35,111 bases of DNA from a virus. Positions 1 to 6,021 of the stretch are shown one piece after another. The translations under genes were made by a program, and so were the position numbers. Under the pieces are notes generated by a model. The model was not told the DNA's origin and did not search any database. It worked only from the letters and a program-made list of their open reading frames with translations. The stretch's first letter is position 1. The number at the start of each line of letters is the position of its first letter. Location: IMG/VR virus record IMGVR_UViG_3300046751_001171, positions 1 through 35,111 of that record; one strand, given 5' to 3'.

Positions 1-54
1 GAAGAGCTTGAGGAATCCGTATGGGCGAAGAAACCTGAGGAGGCCGCGGTATGA
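1..54 (+). CDS. C-terminal end of an upstream gene (partial)
   Basis: An open frame runs from the window edge to a TGA at 52-54 and encodes the last 17 residues, EELEESVWAKKPEEAAV. The tail is acidic and helical in character. Its stop overlaps the next start in an ATGA arrangement (51-54), the usual sign of translational coupling in this operon. Function cannot be told from this fragment. Confidence 0.55.
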   Translation, partial: EELEESVWAKKPEEAAV

Positions 55-257
55 AATATCTATTAGTATTACCCACCCTCTGGCTTTCGTCCTGCGGCCA
101 TAGACCAGGAGCCGATGGCCAAATCTCATATCAGAGAATTCCTGAGCATATTCCTGGGCTTAGTTGTCCGGCTGCGGATGGTAGCCATGGGCCCTGCCCT
201 TTTGGCTGCACGGCTGAGGAGAAGAGAGTATGGAAAGGATGGTTGGTCTCCCGATGA
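51..257 (+). CDS. Possible small lipoprotein
   Basis: A 68-residue product that opens with a short lipoprotein-type signal: a Lys, a hydrophobic run, then LSSC, which fits a lipobox with Cys15 as the first mature residue. The mature part has further cysteines but no domain I recognise. A strong ribosome site (GAGGAGG) lies about seven bases before the ATG, and the start overlaps the upstream stop as ATGA. The end overlaps the next gene by 28 bases. Small phage lipoproteins can act in lysis (spanin type) or in superinfection exclusion; neither can be assigned. The composition after the signal is unremarkable, so this could still be a chance frame. Confidence 0.5.
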   Translation: MKYLLVLPTLWLSSCGHRPGADGQISYQRIPEHIPGLSCPAADGSHGPCPFGCTAEEKRVWKGWLVSR

Positions 258-445
258 TGAGAGCAGAAGAATCCTATAATGATTTGCTTACACGGCTTGA
301 AGTATGGGCGGATGAATTGGCTGAGCGAGGCCCGAACGGCTTGCCCGAGGTTCTGCGTGAAATCTTTGAGTATGTAGAAGTCAAGCAGGGGAAGCACTAC
401 TGCGAGCCATGCATTGATTTCAATCATCAGAAAAATTACGAATGA
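230..445 (+). CDS. Hypothetical small acidic protein
   Basis: A 71-residue protein with a purine-rich ribosome site (GAGGAGAAGAGAG) just before the ATG. The middle is an amphipathic acidic helix (LLTRLEVWADELAE and LPEVLREIFEYVEV); the tail carries a Cys-x2-Cys pair (HYCEPCIDF) that might bind a metal. A second ATG at 254 is possible, but the stronger ribosome site favours 230. Its stop overlaps the next start as ATGA at 442-445. I do not recognise the family. Position at the front of the early operon suggests a phage accessory or regulatory role. Confidence 0.65.
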   Translation: MERMVGLPMMRAEESYNDLLTRLEVWADELAERGPNGLPEVLREIFEYVEVKQGKHYCEPCIDFNHQKNYE

Positions 446-717
446 AATTTTATAAGAATAGTTATACCGATAAGCATACAGGATATCATGCCGGTAATGA
501 ATGGTTCGGGTCTCAGGCTGAAGCCGATCGTGTATGGGTTTTGCGTCATCGCCGGGGTGAAGTAGTCGATGGTAATTACAGCATCCGCGCCCTGCGGGTT
601 ACGATTGATACCCGAAAGGCCGGGCTTGTGAAAGCCTTCAATGATTGGGGGGCGTATCCATATTTTGAATATCAGGATGCGGCACCTTATATCCCGGGGG
701 AAGATCAGCATGATTAG
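442..717 (+). CDS. Hypothetical small early protein
   Basis: A 91-residue protein of unknown family. It is rich in aromatic residues and begins MKFYKNSYTDKHTGYHAGNE; the centre, with the segments SQAEADRVWVLRHRRGE and YSIRALRVTID, looks like a small alpha/beta fold. No signal peptide or membrane segment is visible. It starts on the ATGA overlap with the preceding gene, and its stop lies inside the ATGATTAG (710-717) that also holds the next possible start. The tight packing supports it being real; function is unknown. Confidence 0.65.
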   Translation: MKFYKNSYTDKHTGYHAGNEWFGSQAEADRVWVLRHRRGEVVDGNYSIRALRVTIDTRKAGLVKAFNDWGAYPYFEYQDAAPYIPGEDQHD

Positions 718-1036
718 ATCGGGATTGTCTTTAATTCTGCTGGCCGGGTGTGGTCAGCCAACAACAAATTTAAAATACAAAATAGGAGAATGTACATATG
801 CGGGAAATGGAACGGATTGGAAATCAGATAGAACAAATACAAACAGCGATGGACGGGTTGGTCGAGCGTCTGGCGAAACTCGAGGGAGCGATGGTGGCAC
901 TGAAACAAGATCAATCGAGGCAATCCTGCGTTTACATCGACGAGTCCACAGCCCTGATGAGTTCGGAATCTTCGGACATCGAGTGGGTGAGGAACAAAAT
1001 TACGGAGACGGAGCTGGCGCTCTGATTAATCGATGA
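710..1036 (+). CDS. Possible lipoprotein with a second gene nested in it
   Basis: A 108-codon frame starting MIRSGLSLILLAGCGQ: a short hydrophobic signal ending in the lipobox LAGC (Cys14). The next residues (NLKYKIGEC) resemble the mature start of small phage lipoproteins. From 798 the frame runs under a different, better-looking gene. In its favour, the ATG overlaps the previous stop by 8 bases (ATGATTAG) and its TGA overlaps the next ATG by 4 (ATGA, 1033-1036), the same junction types used elsewhere here. Against it, the second half is low-complexity and reads like an off-frame translation. It may be a real nested pair or a decayed lipoprotein. Confidence 0.4.
   Translation: MIRSGLSLILLAGCGQPTTNLKYKIGECTYAGNGTDWKSDRTNTNSDGRVGRASGETRGSDGGTETRSIEAILRLHRRVHSPDEFGIFGHRVGEEQNYGDGAGALINR
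798..1025 (+). CDS. Small coiled-coil protein
   Basis: A 75-residue protein with a good ribosome site (TAGGAG, about eight bases before the ATG). Residues 1-40 form a heptad-patterned helix (IGNQIEQIQTAMDGLVERLAKLEGAMVAL) expected to form a coiled coil. The tail is acidic. There is no membrane segment, so it is not an Rz-type spanin. It lies in the +1 frame inside the possible lipoprotein gene 710-1036 and ends seven bases before the zinc-ribbon gene. Likely a small oligomeric phage protein; function unknown. Confidence 0.62.
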   Translation: MREMERIGNQIEQIQTAMDGLVERLAKLEGAMVALKQDQSRQSCVYIDESTALMSSESSDIEWVRNKITETELAL

Positions 1037-1263
1037 AATGTAGCTGTGGAGAAAAAACTTTAATACTTGAGACCCGACATGGAAAAGACTTTAAAAAAAG
1101 AAGACGGCACTGCCCTGCCTGTGGAAATCGATTCACTACTAAGGAAAGTTACGCCGAAAGATTCGACCTCATCAAAGAGCTCGAAGAAAAGCTCGAAGCC
1201 GCGAATTCCGAAATCGCAAAGCTTACGAAGCTCCAAAAAACCATCCTTGGTCTCGCCCAATAA
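1033..1263 (+). CDS. NrdR-like zinc-ribbon protein with coiled-coil tail
   Basis: A 76-residue protein whose first 40 residues look like the zinc ribbon of NrdR, the repressor of ribonucleotide reductase genes: a first Cys pair (CSCG), a basic run (KKRRR), a second pair (HCPACG), then RFTTKE, which matches the NrdR signature CxxCGxRFTTxE closely. The ATP-cone that gives NrdR its nucleotide sensing is absent; a short coiled coil (residues 44-70) replaces it. It may bind DNA as a dimer. The start overlaps an upstream TGA as ATGA. Its 3' half overlaps a second open frame that leads into the next gene. Zinc-ribbon assignment is firm; the DNA target is inference. Confidence 0.8.
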   Translation: MKCSCGEKTLILETRHGKDFKKRRRHCPACGNRFTTKESYAERFDLIKELEEKLEAANSEIAKLTKLQKTILGLAQ

Positions 1264-1309
1264 TACCAAGCGTGATCAGACCAATGCGGATATTCGACTT
1301 AATGAATTC

Positions 1310-1573
1310 ATGTGCGGTAAGCGTTCGATTCTGGTTGATGGGCAGAAGCATTATTATGATCCGGAAGAGGGTCGCCAATATACTTTGGAAGAGATTGGTT
1401 CGGCGATGGGCGTTACCCGTGAGCGTGTTCGTCAGGTTGAAGAGATGGGCCTGCGTAAGATGTGGAGAGCTTTTGATTCGATGAGTCGCCGGGAGAATAT
1501 AACTCCTGATGAATGGATGCAGATACTAACCGATAGCCATGCCGGAGAAGACACAGTTTACATCCCTTCCTGA
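1310..1573 (+). CDS. Sigma-70 region-4-like helix-turn-helix protein
   Basis: An 87-residue product from ATG 1310. Residues 24-55 (YTLEEIGSAMGVTRERVRQV and the helix after it) are a textbook sigma-70 region 4 helix-turn-helix, the part that reads a -35 element. Regions 2 and 3 are missing, so it is not a full sigma factor; it could be an appropriator or a regulator that redirects host polymerase. The start is uncertain: the frame is open back to ATG 1079 or TTG 1067, which would add a Ser/Lys-rich segment, but that part is antiphase to the clearly coding zinc-ribbon gene. No good ribosome site precedes 1310. The 3' end overlaps the helicase start by 35 bases. Confidence 0.72.
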   Translation: MCGKRSILVDGQKHYYDPEEGRQYTLEEIGSAMGVTRERVRQVEEMGLRKMWRAFDSMSRRENITPDEWMQILTDSHAGEDTVYIPS

Positions 1574-2843
1574 TCTGTATGATTGGCAGAAGCCCCATGC
1601 TGAAAAGATTGGGGATGCGCTGATCAAATATGGCTATGCGAAGGATGGTAGTGATACCGGAACCGGTAAAACAATTGTGGCTATGAATGTGGCCAAAGAC
1701 CTACGACTTGAACCCTTCGTGGTATGTCCAAAGTCTGTTATTCCTGCATGGAAAGAATTTTGCCCTCATGTCTACAACTACGAAAAACTGGTGCGTGGAA
1801 AGACAGAATACTATACCCGTAAGGGATCGCAGAGATTTTGGACTCTGCATCCCGAGCGGGTGTTATTAATTTTTGATGAGGATCATAGATGTAAAGGATC
1901 CAAATCGGAGAATGCAAAGATGATGATTGCGGCTAAAAGGAGAGGGCTTCGTATCCTTCTTTTGGGAGCGACATCGTGTGCCAACCCGACAGATATGCGA
2001 GCCCTTGGTTATGTTTTAGATATGCATAATGATAATGGCTGGTGGGGTTGGTGTTTAAAGAATGGATGTAAGCGTGGAACCTTTGGAGGCTTGGAGTTTA
2101 AAGGAAGCAAGCCGGCATTGAAAAGGATTCATGATCACATCTATAAGAATGGCCGGGGGAGTAGAATAAGGATTAAGGATCTACCCCCCGGTTCGTTCCC
2201 TGAAACTACAATCTCTGCCCATGGATATGATGTCGGCTCAGCGGATGAGATTGATGATATTTATGAAGATCTACGGGTTCAGCTCGATGAATTAAAACAA
2301 AAGACAAGTGATGATGATAGTGCACTTGTCGCACAGATGCGGGCCCGGCAACAGGTAGAATTGTTAAAGGTTCCGGTATTTGAAGAATTGGCGCGGGATG
2401 CAGTAGTGGATGGAGCATCGGTCGTAATCTTCGTAAATTTTAGAGACACATTAGAGGCTCTGCTTAAACGGCTGGCTGGCTTGAGTGAAATCAGTGTAAT
2501 CTCAGGATCGCAATCAGGGGTGGTTCGCGAGCAGGAGATTAAACGATTTCAGCGTGATGAGTCCCGTATATGTCTGGCGATGACGCAGGCAGGCGGGACA
2601 GGGTTGAGTCTGCATGATGAGCACGGTGAGCATCCTCGCGTCTCTTTAATTTCGCCCAGCTTTAGCGCGATAGATTTGCGCCAGGCATTGGGTCGTATTC
2701 ATCGAGCATCCGGTTTATCCCCGAGCGTTCAGAAGATAGTCTTTGCTGAAGGGACGGTTGAGATGCGTGTCTGCAAGCTCGTCCGCAAAAAACTAAACAA
2801 CATCGATCTCATCAATGACGATGAGATGAATCCGATATTATGA
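1539..2843 (+). CDS. SNF2-type superfamily 2 DNA helicase
   Basis: A 434-residue ATPase of the phage SNF2/SF2 group. Visible motifs: Walker A in GSDTGTGKT (residues 37-45), motif Ia VCPKSV (62-67), motif II as DEDH (113-116) in the SNF2-like setting FDEDHRCKGSKS, motif III LLLGATS, and motif VI QALGRIHRASG (382-392). The length is at the short end for the family, so it is a core motor with little extra. It probably remodels DNA at replication forks or during recombination. The start lies inside the end of the HTH gene; tRNA genes follow six bases after the stop. The family call is secure, the exact role inferred. Confidence 0.93.
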   Translation: MPEKTQFTSLPDLYDWQKPHAEKIGDALIKYGYAKDGSDTGTGKTIVAMNVAKDLRLEPFVVCPKSVIPAWKEFCPHVYNYEKLVRGKTEYYTRKGSQRFWTLHPERVLLIFDEDHRCKGSKSENAKMMIAAKRRGLRILLLGATSCANPTDMRALGYVLDMHNDNGWWGWCLKNGCKRGTFGGLEFKGSKPALKRIHDHIYKNGRGSRIRIKDLPPGSFPETTISAHGYDVGSADEIDDIYEDLRVQLDELKQKTSDDDSALVAQMRARQQVELLKVPVFEELARDAVVDGASVVIFVNFRDTLEALLKRLAGLSEISVISGSQSGVVREQEIKRFQRDESRICLAMTQAGGTGLSLHDEHGEHPRVSLISPSFSAIDLRQALGRIHRASGLSPSVQKIVFAEGTVEMRVCKLVRKKLNNIDLINDDEMNPIL

Positions 2844-2848
2844 TATTT

Positions 2849-2924
2849 GGGGCCATAGCTCAGCTGGAAGAGCGCCTGATTTGCATTCAGGAGGTCGTCG
2901 GTTCGATCCCGTCTGGCTCCACCA
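2849..2924 (+). tRNA. tRNA-Ala (TGC)
   Basis: A 76-base cloverleaf ending in an encoded CCA. Acceptor arms GGGGCCA/TGGCTCC pair with one G-T; the anticodon stem CCTGA/TCAGG encloses TTTGCAT, giving anticodon TGC (Ala). The T loop is TTCGATC. The T stem GTCGG/CCGTC has one T-T mismatch. It lies in the plus-strand operon directly after the helicase gene, so it is probably cut from the early transcript. Confidence 0.96.
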
Positions 2925-2932
2925 TTTTTACT

Positions 2933-3008
<76 letters not shown>

Positions 3009-3013
3009 TAATC

Positions 3014-3027
3014 AAAACCACACACCA
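3014..3027 (+). promoter_or_regulatory. Conserved leader AACCACACACCA, copy 1
   Basis: AAAACCACACACCA abuts the ATG at 3028. The same 12-base core precedes three other starts in this window (3193, 6107, 11791), all lacking a GGAGG-type ribosome site. It is probably a translation-start or mRNA-leader signal. Confidence 0.6.
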
Positions 3028-3129
3028 ATGAAAAATAAAATAATCGCTTACATCCTCCGGCCTTTGACCTTACTCCTTCGACGCAAGGAAGTTAAGAAAA
3101 TGCCTGAGATTCGCAGACCCTATCTGTAA
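3028..3129 (+). CDS. Small basic 33-residue protein
   Basis: A short gene encoding a peptide that begins MKNKIIAYILRPLTLLLRRK: a short hydrophobic stretch followed by a strongly basic tail (RRKEVKKMPEIRRPYL). It could sit at the membrane or bind nucleic acid. It lies between the tRNA pair and the next gene. The main support is the AACCACACACCA leader directly before its ATG, the same as for the polymerase and the integrase. No family recognised. Confidence 0.5.
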   Translation: MKNKIIAYILRPLTLLLRRKEVKKMPEIRRPYL

Positions 3130-3139
3130 AAATAAATCC

Positions 3140-3166
3140 TTGCATGCGTATGCCATTTGTTATACA
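3140..3166 (+). promoter_or_regulatory. Weak candidate promoter before the 3193 gene
   Basis: TTGCAT (3140-3145) and TATACA (3161-3166) resemble -35 and -10 boxes, but the spacer is only 15 bases. A start about seven bases downstream would put the AACCACACACCACCT leader at the very 5' end of the mRNA. Low confidence because of the short spacer. Confidence 0.3.
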
Positions 3167-3176
3167 TATGCATAAC

Positions 3177-3192
3177 AAACCACACACCACCT
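3177..3192 (+). promoter_or_regulatory. Conserved leader AACCACACACCA, copy 2
   Basis: AAACCACACACCACCT directly before ATG 3193. The last 15 bases and the ATG are identical to those before the integrase ATG at 11791, 8.6 kb away, although the genes are unrelated. No purine-rich ribosome site is present. Confidence 0.65.
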
Positions 3193-3501
3193 ATGAGAAT
3201 AAATCCCGAATTTTTTGGGGATGCCGATAACGATGAAGAATTTGATCCGGCATCCAAATTTAAAACAATTGAGAACTTACAGGATCTACCCGACGATGTA
3301 CTGACTGATTTGACACGGACACTGACCAAGGTTCGTTCGATGTTAAAATATCAGGAGGAAGAAGTCGGAGACACGGATTCCCTGCTTAGTTTTATTGCAT
3401 TCCAGCAGTTACAGATTCATCGGCTACAGGCTGAGATTGTGACAGTGCATGAAATGCTTCTGGTTATTGCATCTGGCTTGGATGGAAAGGCGGATAAATA
3501 A
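3193..3501 (+). CDS. Hypothetical acidic helical protein
   Basis: A 102-residue protein. The N-terminus is acidic (FFGDADNDEEFDPASKF); the rest is helical, with a heptad-like run (LLSFIAFQQLQIHRLQAEIV) that may form a coiled coil. The start at ATG 3193 was chosen over an upstream in-frame codon because it sits exactly at the end of the AACCACACACCACCT leader; the upstream extension simply translates the leader. The stop overlaps the next ATG by one base. Gene content downstream suggests a role linked to replication or recombination; no family recognised. Confidence 0.75.
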   Translation: MRINPEFFGDADNDEEFDPASKFKTIENLQDLPDDVLTDLTRTLTKVRSMLKYQEEEVGDTDSLLSFIAFQQLQIHRLQAEIVTVHEMLLVIASGLDGKADK

Positions 3502-3731
3502 TGGATCTAGAAAAGATAAAAGATTTACCAATTATTAAGATCCTTGAGGAGCGCGAGGTTCCTTATGTCGAATGGGATCTTGAGATGGAGGATGATACTC
3601 ATGCCATGCTTGTTAAGTGGGGCAAGGAGGGTGCGACCGATGATGATTTTGTAAACATAGCAGTCCGCGAAGGATTAAAGGAATTTATAGCTAGTAAGGA
3701 GGAGGAGAAGTCTGATGAAGATAACAATTAG
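3501..3731 (+). CDS. Hypothetical small acidic protein
   Basis: A 76-residue, strongly acidic protein with a mixed N-terminal half (IIKILEEREVPYVEWDLEME) and a charged C-terminal tail of Glu, Asp and Lys. No cysteines, membrane segments or known motif. The ATG shares one base with the preceding TAA, and the 3' end overlaps the next gene by 17 bases, so it belongs to the tightly packed operon that feeds into the nuclease genes. Function unknown. Confidence 0.72.
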   Translation: MDLEKIKDLPIIKILEEREVPYVEWDLEMEDDTHAMLVKWGKEGATDDDFVNIAVREGLKEFIASKEEEKSDEDNN

Positions 3732-3891
3732 TGATTCCGACAGCGAGTATTCGGCTGAAATACAGGATGGGTGCACATTGGACGAAGTTGTTACCGAGCT
3801 TAAAGGTCTGCTTGTTTGCGTCGGCTTCAATCCGAAAAGCGTGGATGAACATTTAAATACCGGAGAGTGGGGGCTTGCTTCCGATGAGTAG
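3715..3891 (+). CDS. Small conserved-type phage protein (58 residues)
   Basis: A short gene starting at ATG 3715, behind a strong ribosome site (GGAGGAGGAG). It encodes MKITISDSDSEYSAEIQDGC, then TLDEVVTELKGLLVCVGFNP and a short acidic tail. The pattern of a beta strand, an acidic turn, then a helix with LL..xGF resembles small proteins often found beside phage replication genes, of unknown function. Its stop lies inside ATGAGTAG (3884-3891), which also contains the start of the nuclease N-terminal gene. Confidence 0.72.
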   Translation: MKITISDSDSEYSAEIQDGCTLDEVVTELKGLLVCVGFNPKSVDEHLNTGEWGLASDE

Positions 3892-4150
3892 TCCGGAACA
3901 GCATCACGAGCTCGGGCCGAGCACATTAAAATATGTGGAGATTTGTCCGGCATATCGCAGTAGTAATGAGACCAATATTTTTGCTGAGGAAGGAACCATG
4001 CTCCACAGCGCGGCTGAGACGGGGAATCTTGATGGTCTTGATGAGGAACAGATCAAGGCGGTTGTATCGTGCCTGGATTATTTAAAAGATATGGAATCCA
4101 ATGCGGATGAAGTGCACAAGGAATTGAGAGTCGAGATTCGTCATGGATAG
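3884..4150 (+). CDS. N-terminal piece of a RecB/Cas4-like nuclease (DUF2800-like)
   Basis: An 88-residue product matching the first part of phage PD-(D/E)XK nucleases of the DUF2800 / Cas4-RecB group. It has ICPAY, with Cys21 at the place of the first cysteine that binds an Fe-S cluster in this superfamily, and EEGTMLH, the RecB motif I (G37xxxH41). The catalytic D-x-K and the other three cysteines are missing; they lie in the gene at 4363-5208. The frame ends at TAG (4148-4150), just where family members continue into the GT-x-D strand. A separate 75-residue gene follows in the +1 frame. The domain call is good; whether the piece works with its partner is inference. Confidence 0.8.
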   Translation: MSSPEQHHELGPSTLKYVEICPAYRSSNETNIFAEEGTMLHSAAETGNLDGLDEEQIKAVVSCLDYLKDMESNADEVHKELRVEIRHG

Positions 4151-4370
4151 TGTAAAGGAAGGATCTATTCGTCAGAGCACTGACAACCCTCTGGCCTACG
4201 AGCTTCGGATGTTGACCAGCGGGGACAAGGTTATGGGTCGAGGAGTCATTAAGCGGGGTGACATGGTCTATATAAAAACTAATTTCGAGGATATTCCGAT
4301 CTATGCATTTAAAATGAACGGGAATCTCATGAAAGTATTACAGCAAAACCGTGGTGATTGGTATGAGTAA
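4143..4370 (+). CDS. Small gene inserted within the split nuclease
   Basis: A 75-residue frame lying exactly between the two nuclease pieces. It overlaps the first by 8 bases (ATGGATAG, 4143-4150) and the second by 8 (ATGAGTAA, 4363-4370). The protein looks beta-rich (VMGRGVIKRGDMVYIKT) with a basic-acidic mix and no HNH, GIY-YIG or LAGLIDADG signature, so it is not a recognisable homing endonuclease; inteins are excluded because the frames differ. No good ribosome site is present; coupling to the upstream stop is likely. It may be a mobile or co-opted insert, or a domain joined by +1 frameshifting. Function unknown. Confidence 0.62.
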   Translation: MDSVKEGSIRQSTDNPLAYELRMLTSGDKVMGRGVIKRGDMVYIKTNFEDIPIYAFKMNGNLMKVLQQNRGDWYE

Positions 4371-5208
4371 AACAATTTTTGGTACAGTAGATAGGGTTGT
4401 AATTAAGGGTACGCATGTCGATCTCGTCGATTTTAAGTTCGGGCGTGGCGAGATCGACGATGCAGAGATAAATATTCAGGGTCAGGCATATTTGCTTGGT
4501 GTGATGGATAAATTCCCTGAGCTCGAGACTGCGACTGTTCATTTTATAATACCTAGGCGTGATGAGGTATTGACTGCTGAATACAAACGGAAAGATATGG
4601 AAGGGATTCGTCTCCGCATCAATTTGATCGTTGAAAGAGCGATGGCGGAGAATGCGGAGACAATCCCTAACACCGAGGGGTGCCGGTACTGTAAGCATAA
4701 GCTTTCATGCCCTGCCCTATCGGATAAGCTTTTACCCTTGGCCAAAAAATATTCTCAGTCGGTTGATGATTTCGAGATGACACTTTGGGGTAGCTACTCT
4801 CCTGAAAAGGTTGAGGATCCCTTGGTTCTTGGAAAGATGCTCAATGTTGCACAGGTCATTGACCGATGGGCGGAAGCGGCCAAGAAGCAGGCAACCCATC
4901 TTGCGGTTGAAAAAGGTGAAGAGATCCCGGGATATGATTTAAATTTCCGTACGGTCACTCCGAAGATTGATAATGCACAGGATGCCTATGATGCGGTTGA
5001 ACATTTATTAACCCCGGAAGAATTCATGAGTGCATGCAGTGTCACGCCTGCCAAGATTGCGAAAGCTTATTCTGCCAAGCTTGAACGGGGTGAGAAAAAG
5101 AATGCCCGGGCAGCTACGGATGGGGCCTTGGAAGAGGCTGGGATTATTCTTTCAGAGGAGGAGCGTTCGATGACTCCATTTTTACGGAAGTCAAAAAATT
5201 TGAAGTGA
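4363..5208 (+). CDS. C-terminal catalytic piece of a RecB/Cas4-like nuclease
   Basis: A 281-residue product from ATG 4363 carrying the catalytic half of a PD-(D/E)XK nuclease. It starts at the GTVDRVV strand, followed by LVDFKFG (motif II/III, Asp23 and Lys25), then Q-G-Q-A-Y (Gln41, Tyr43; the RecB Q-x-x-Y-type helix) and a C-x2-C-x5-C cluster (Cys107, 110, 116). In Cas4/AddB relatives those three cysteines plus one N-terminal cysteine hold an [4Fe-4S] cluster; here the fourth is on the separate product of 3884-4150. A GTG at 4351 is in frame, but the ATG inside the 8-base overlap is the better start. Probable role: DNA end resection in recombination-dependent replication. Confidence 0.85.
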   Translation: MSKTIFGTVDRVVIKGTHVDLVDFKFGRGEIDDAEINIQGQAYLLGVMDKFPELETATVHFIIPRRDEVLTAEYKRKDMEGIRLRINLIVERAMAENAETIPNTEGCRYCKHKLSCPALSDKLLPLAKKYSQSVDDFEMTLWGSYSPEKVEDPLVLGKMLNVAQVIDRWAEAAKKQATHLAVEKGEEIPGYDLNFRTVTPKIDNAQDAYDAVEHLLTPEEFMSACSVTPAKIAKAYSAKLERGEKKNARAATDGALEEAGIILSEEERSMTPFLRKSKNLK

Positions 5209-5233
5209 GTGTATAACATTATTCTACACTCGC
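5205..5233 (+). promoter_or_regulatory. Perfect-stem inverted repeat after the nuclease gene
   Basis: GTGAGTGTA (5205-5213) and TACACTCGC (5225-5233) form a 9-pair stem with one G-T and an 11-base loop. It begins on the nuclease stop codon. No T-run follows, so it is not an ordinary terminator; it could be a protein-binding site or an mRNA processing/stability hairpin ahead of the abundant downstream protein. Confidence 0.4.
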
Positions 5234-5279
5234 GTTACATAACAACAATAACCAATAGAAGACAGGAGATATAAATAAG

Positions 5280-6008
5280 ATGGCAAAATCATCATTATCA
5301 GAGTCAAAAAGTGAAGCAACCGCGGTAGTCGAAGCTACCGGAGATATAATCGAAGGCGCACCTACCGGTAGCCTTGCAGTGTCAACATCAGGAGCCGGCA
5401 TTACCGGAGATCTTGATGCATCCGATATCCAATTCCCAAAACTTGGGATCGCCCAGGGGGTAGGCCCATTGTCCGAGAACTTCCGTAAGGGAGCGATCGT
5501 GCTCGATGGTGAATTCGAGATTAGTGATGGAACGACCGAGGTTGAGTTCACTGTTTTGCGAATCGGAAAATTCTTTGAGGAGAATATTCCCTTCGGCGAG
5601 GGCGAGATTCCAAGAATCGTAACCCCGGCTGAACAGAAAGAAATCGGAGGTACCACCGTGGGACATCGTGATGATGCCGGTGGATGGGTACAGCCCGATT
5701 GGAAACCAATGGCGGATGCATTGATCTGCATCAAGGGAGGATCTCCCGATGAAGCATTTCCTTTTGAATACAACAAGGAAAAATATGCATTCGCGCTGTG
5801 GAGAATCAAAAGAACAGCATATGACAAAGGAGCAAAACCGATCTTTTCGGCTGGAGCTACCTATTATCGGAATGGCTTGAAGCACGGCAGCTTTACATTG
5901 ACGACTGAGAAATATCAGTTCGGAAGCAATGTCGTTCATGGGCCTAAGATCCGTAAGGGTAAGCTGCATGATGAGAAGTTCGTAAATTGGCTCAGCGAAT
6001 TTTGCTAA
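5280..6008 (+). CDS. Putative single-stranded DNA-binding protein
   Basis: A 242-residue soluble protein with a low-complexity N-terminus (residues 1-45, Ser/Glu/Ala/Gly) and a beta-rich core containing LRIGKFFEENIPFGEGEIPR, GGWVQPDWKPMADALICI and FALWRIKRTAYDKGAKPIF. The aromatic-rich core and its place between a recombination nuclease and PolA fit the ssDNA-binding-like proteins common at this position in phage replication clusters. It does not show a classical OB signature or the acidic C-terminal tail of bacterial SSB. A good ribosome site (AGACAGGAG) lies 11 bases before the ATG. A strong terminator follows at 6022-6084. Function is moderately supported by context only. Confidence 0.8.
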   Translation: MAKSSLSESKSEATAVVEATGDIIEGAPTGSLAVSTSGAGITGDLDASDIQFPKLGIAQGVGPLSENFRKGAIVLDGEFEISDGTTEVEFTVLRIGKFFEENIPFGEGEIPRIVTPAEQKEIGGTTVGHRDDAGGWVQPDWKPMADALICIKGGSPDEAFPFEYNKEKYAFALWRIKRTAYDKGAKPIFSAGATYYRNGLKHGSFTLTTEKYQFGSNVVHGPKIRKGKLHDEKFVNWLSEFC

Positions 6009-6021
6009 TCCATATTGATTA

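Noticed and set aside
1067-1309. Calling the sigma-like gene from TTG 1067 or ATG 1079
   Set aside because: The added segment is antiphase to the well-supported zinc-ribbon gene; kept only as an open question in the findings.
4143-4370. Intein or homing endonuclease in the nuclease gene
   Set aside because: The insert is in a different frame from both flanks and has no HNH, GIY-YIG, LAGLIDADG or intein splice motifs.
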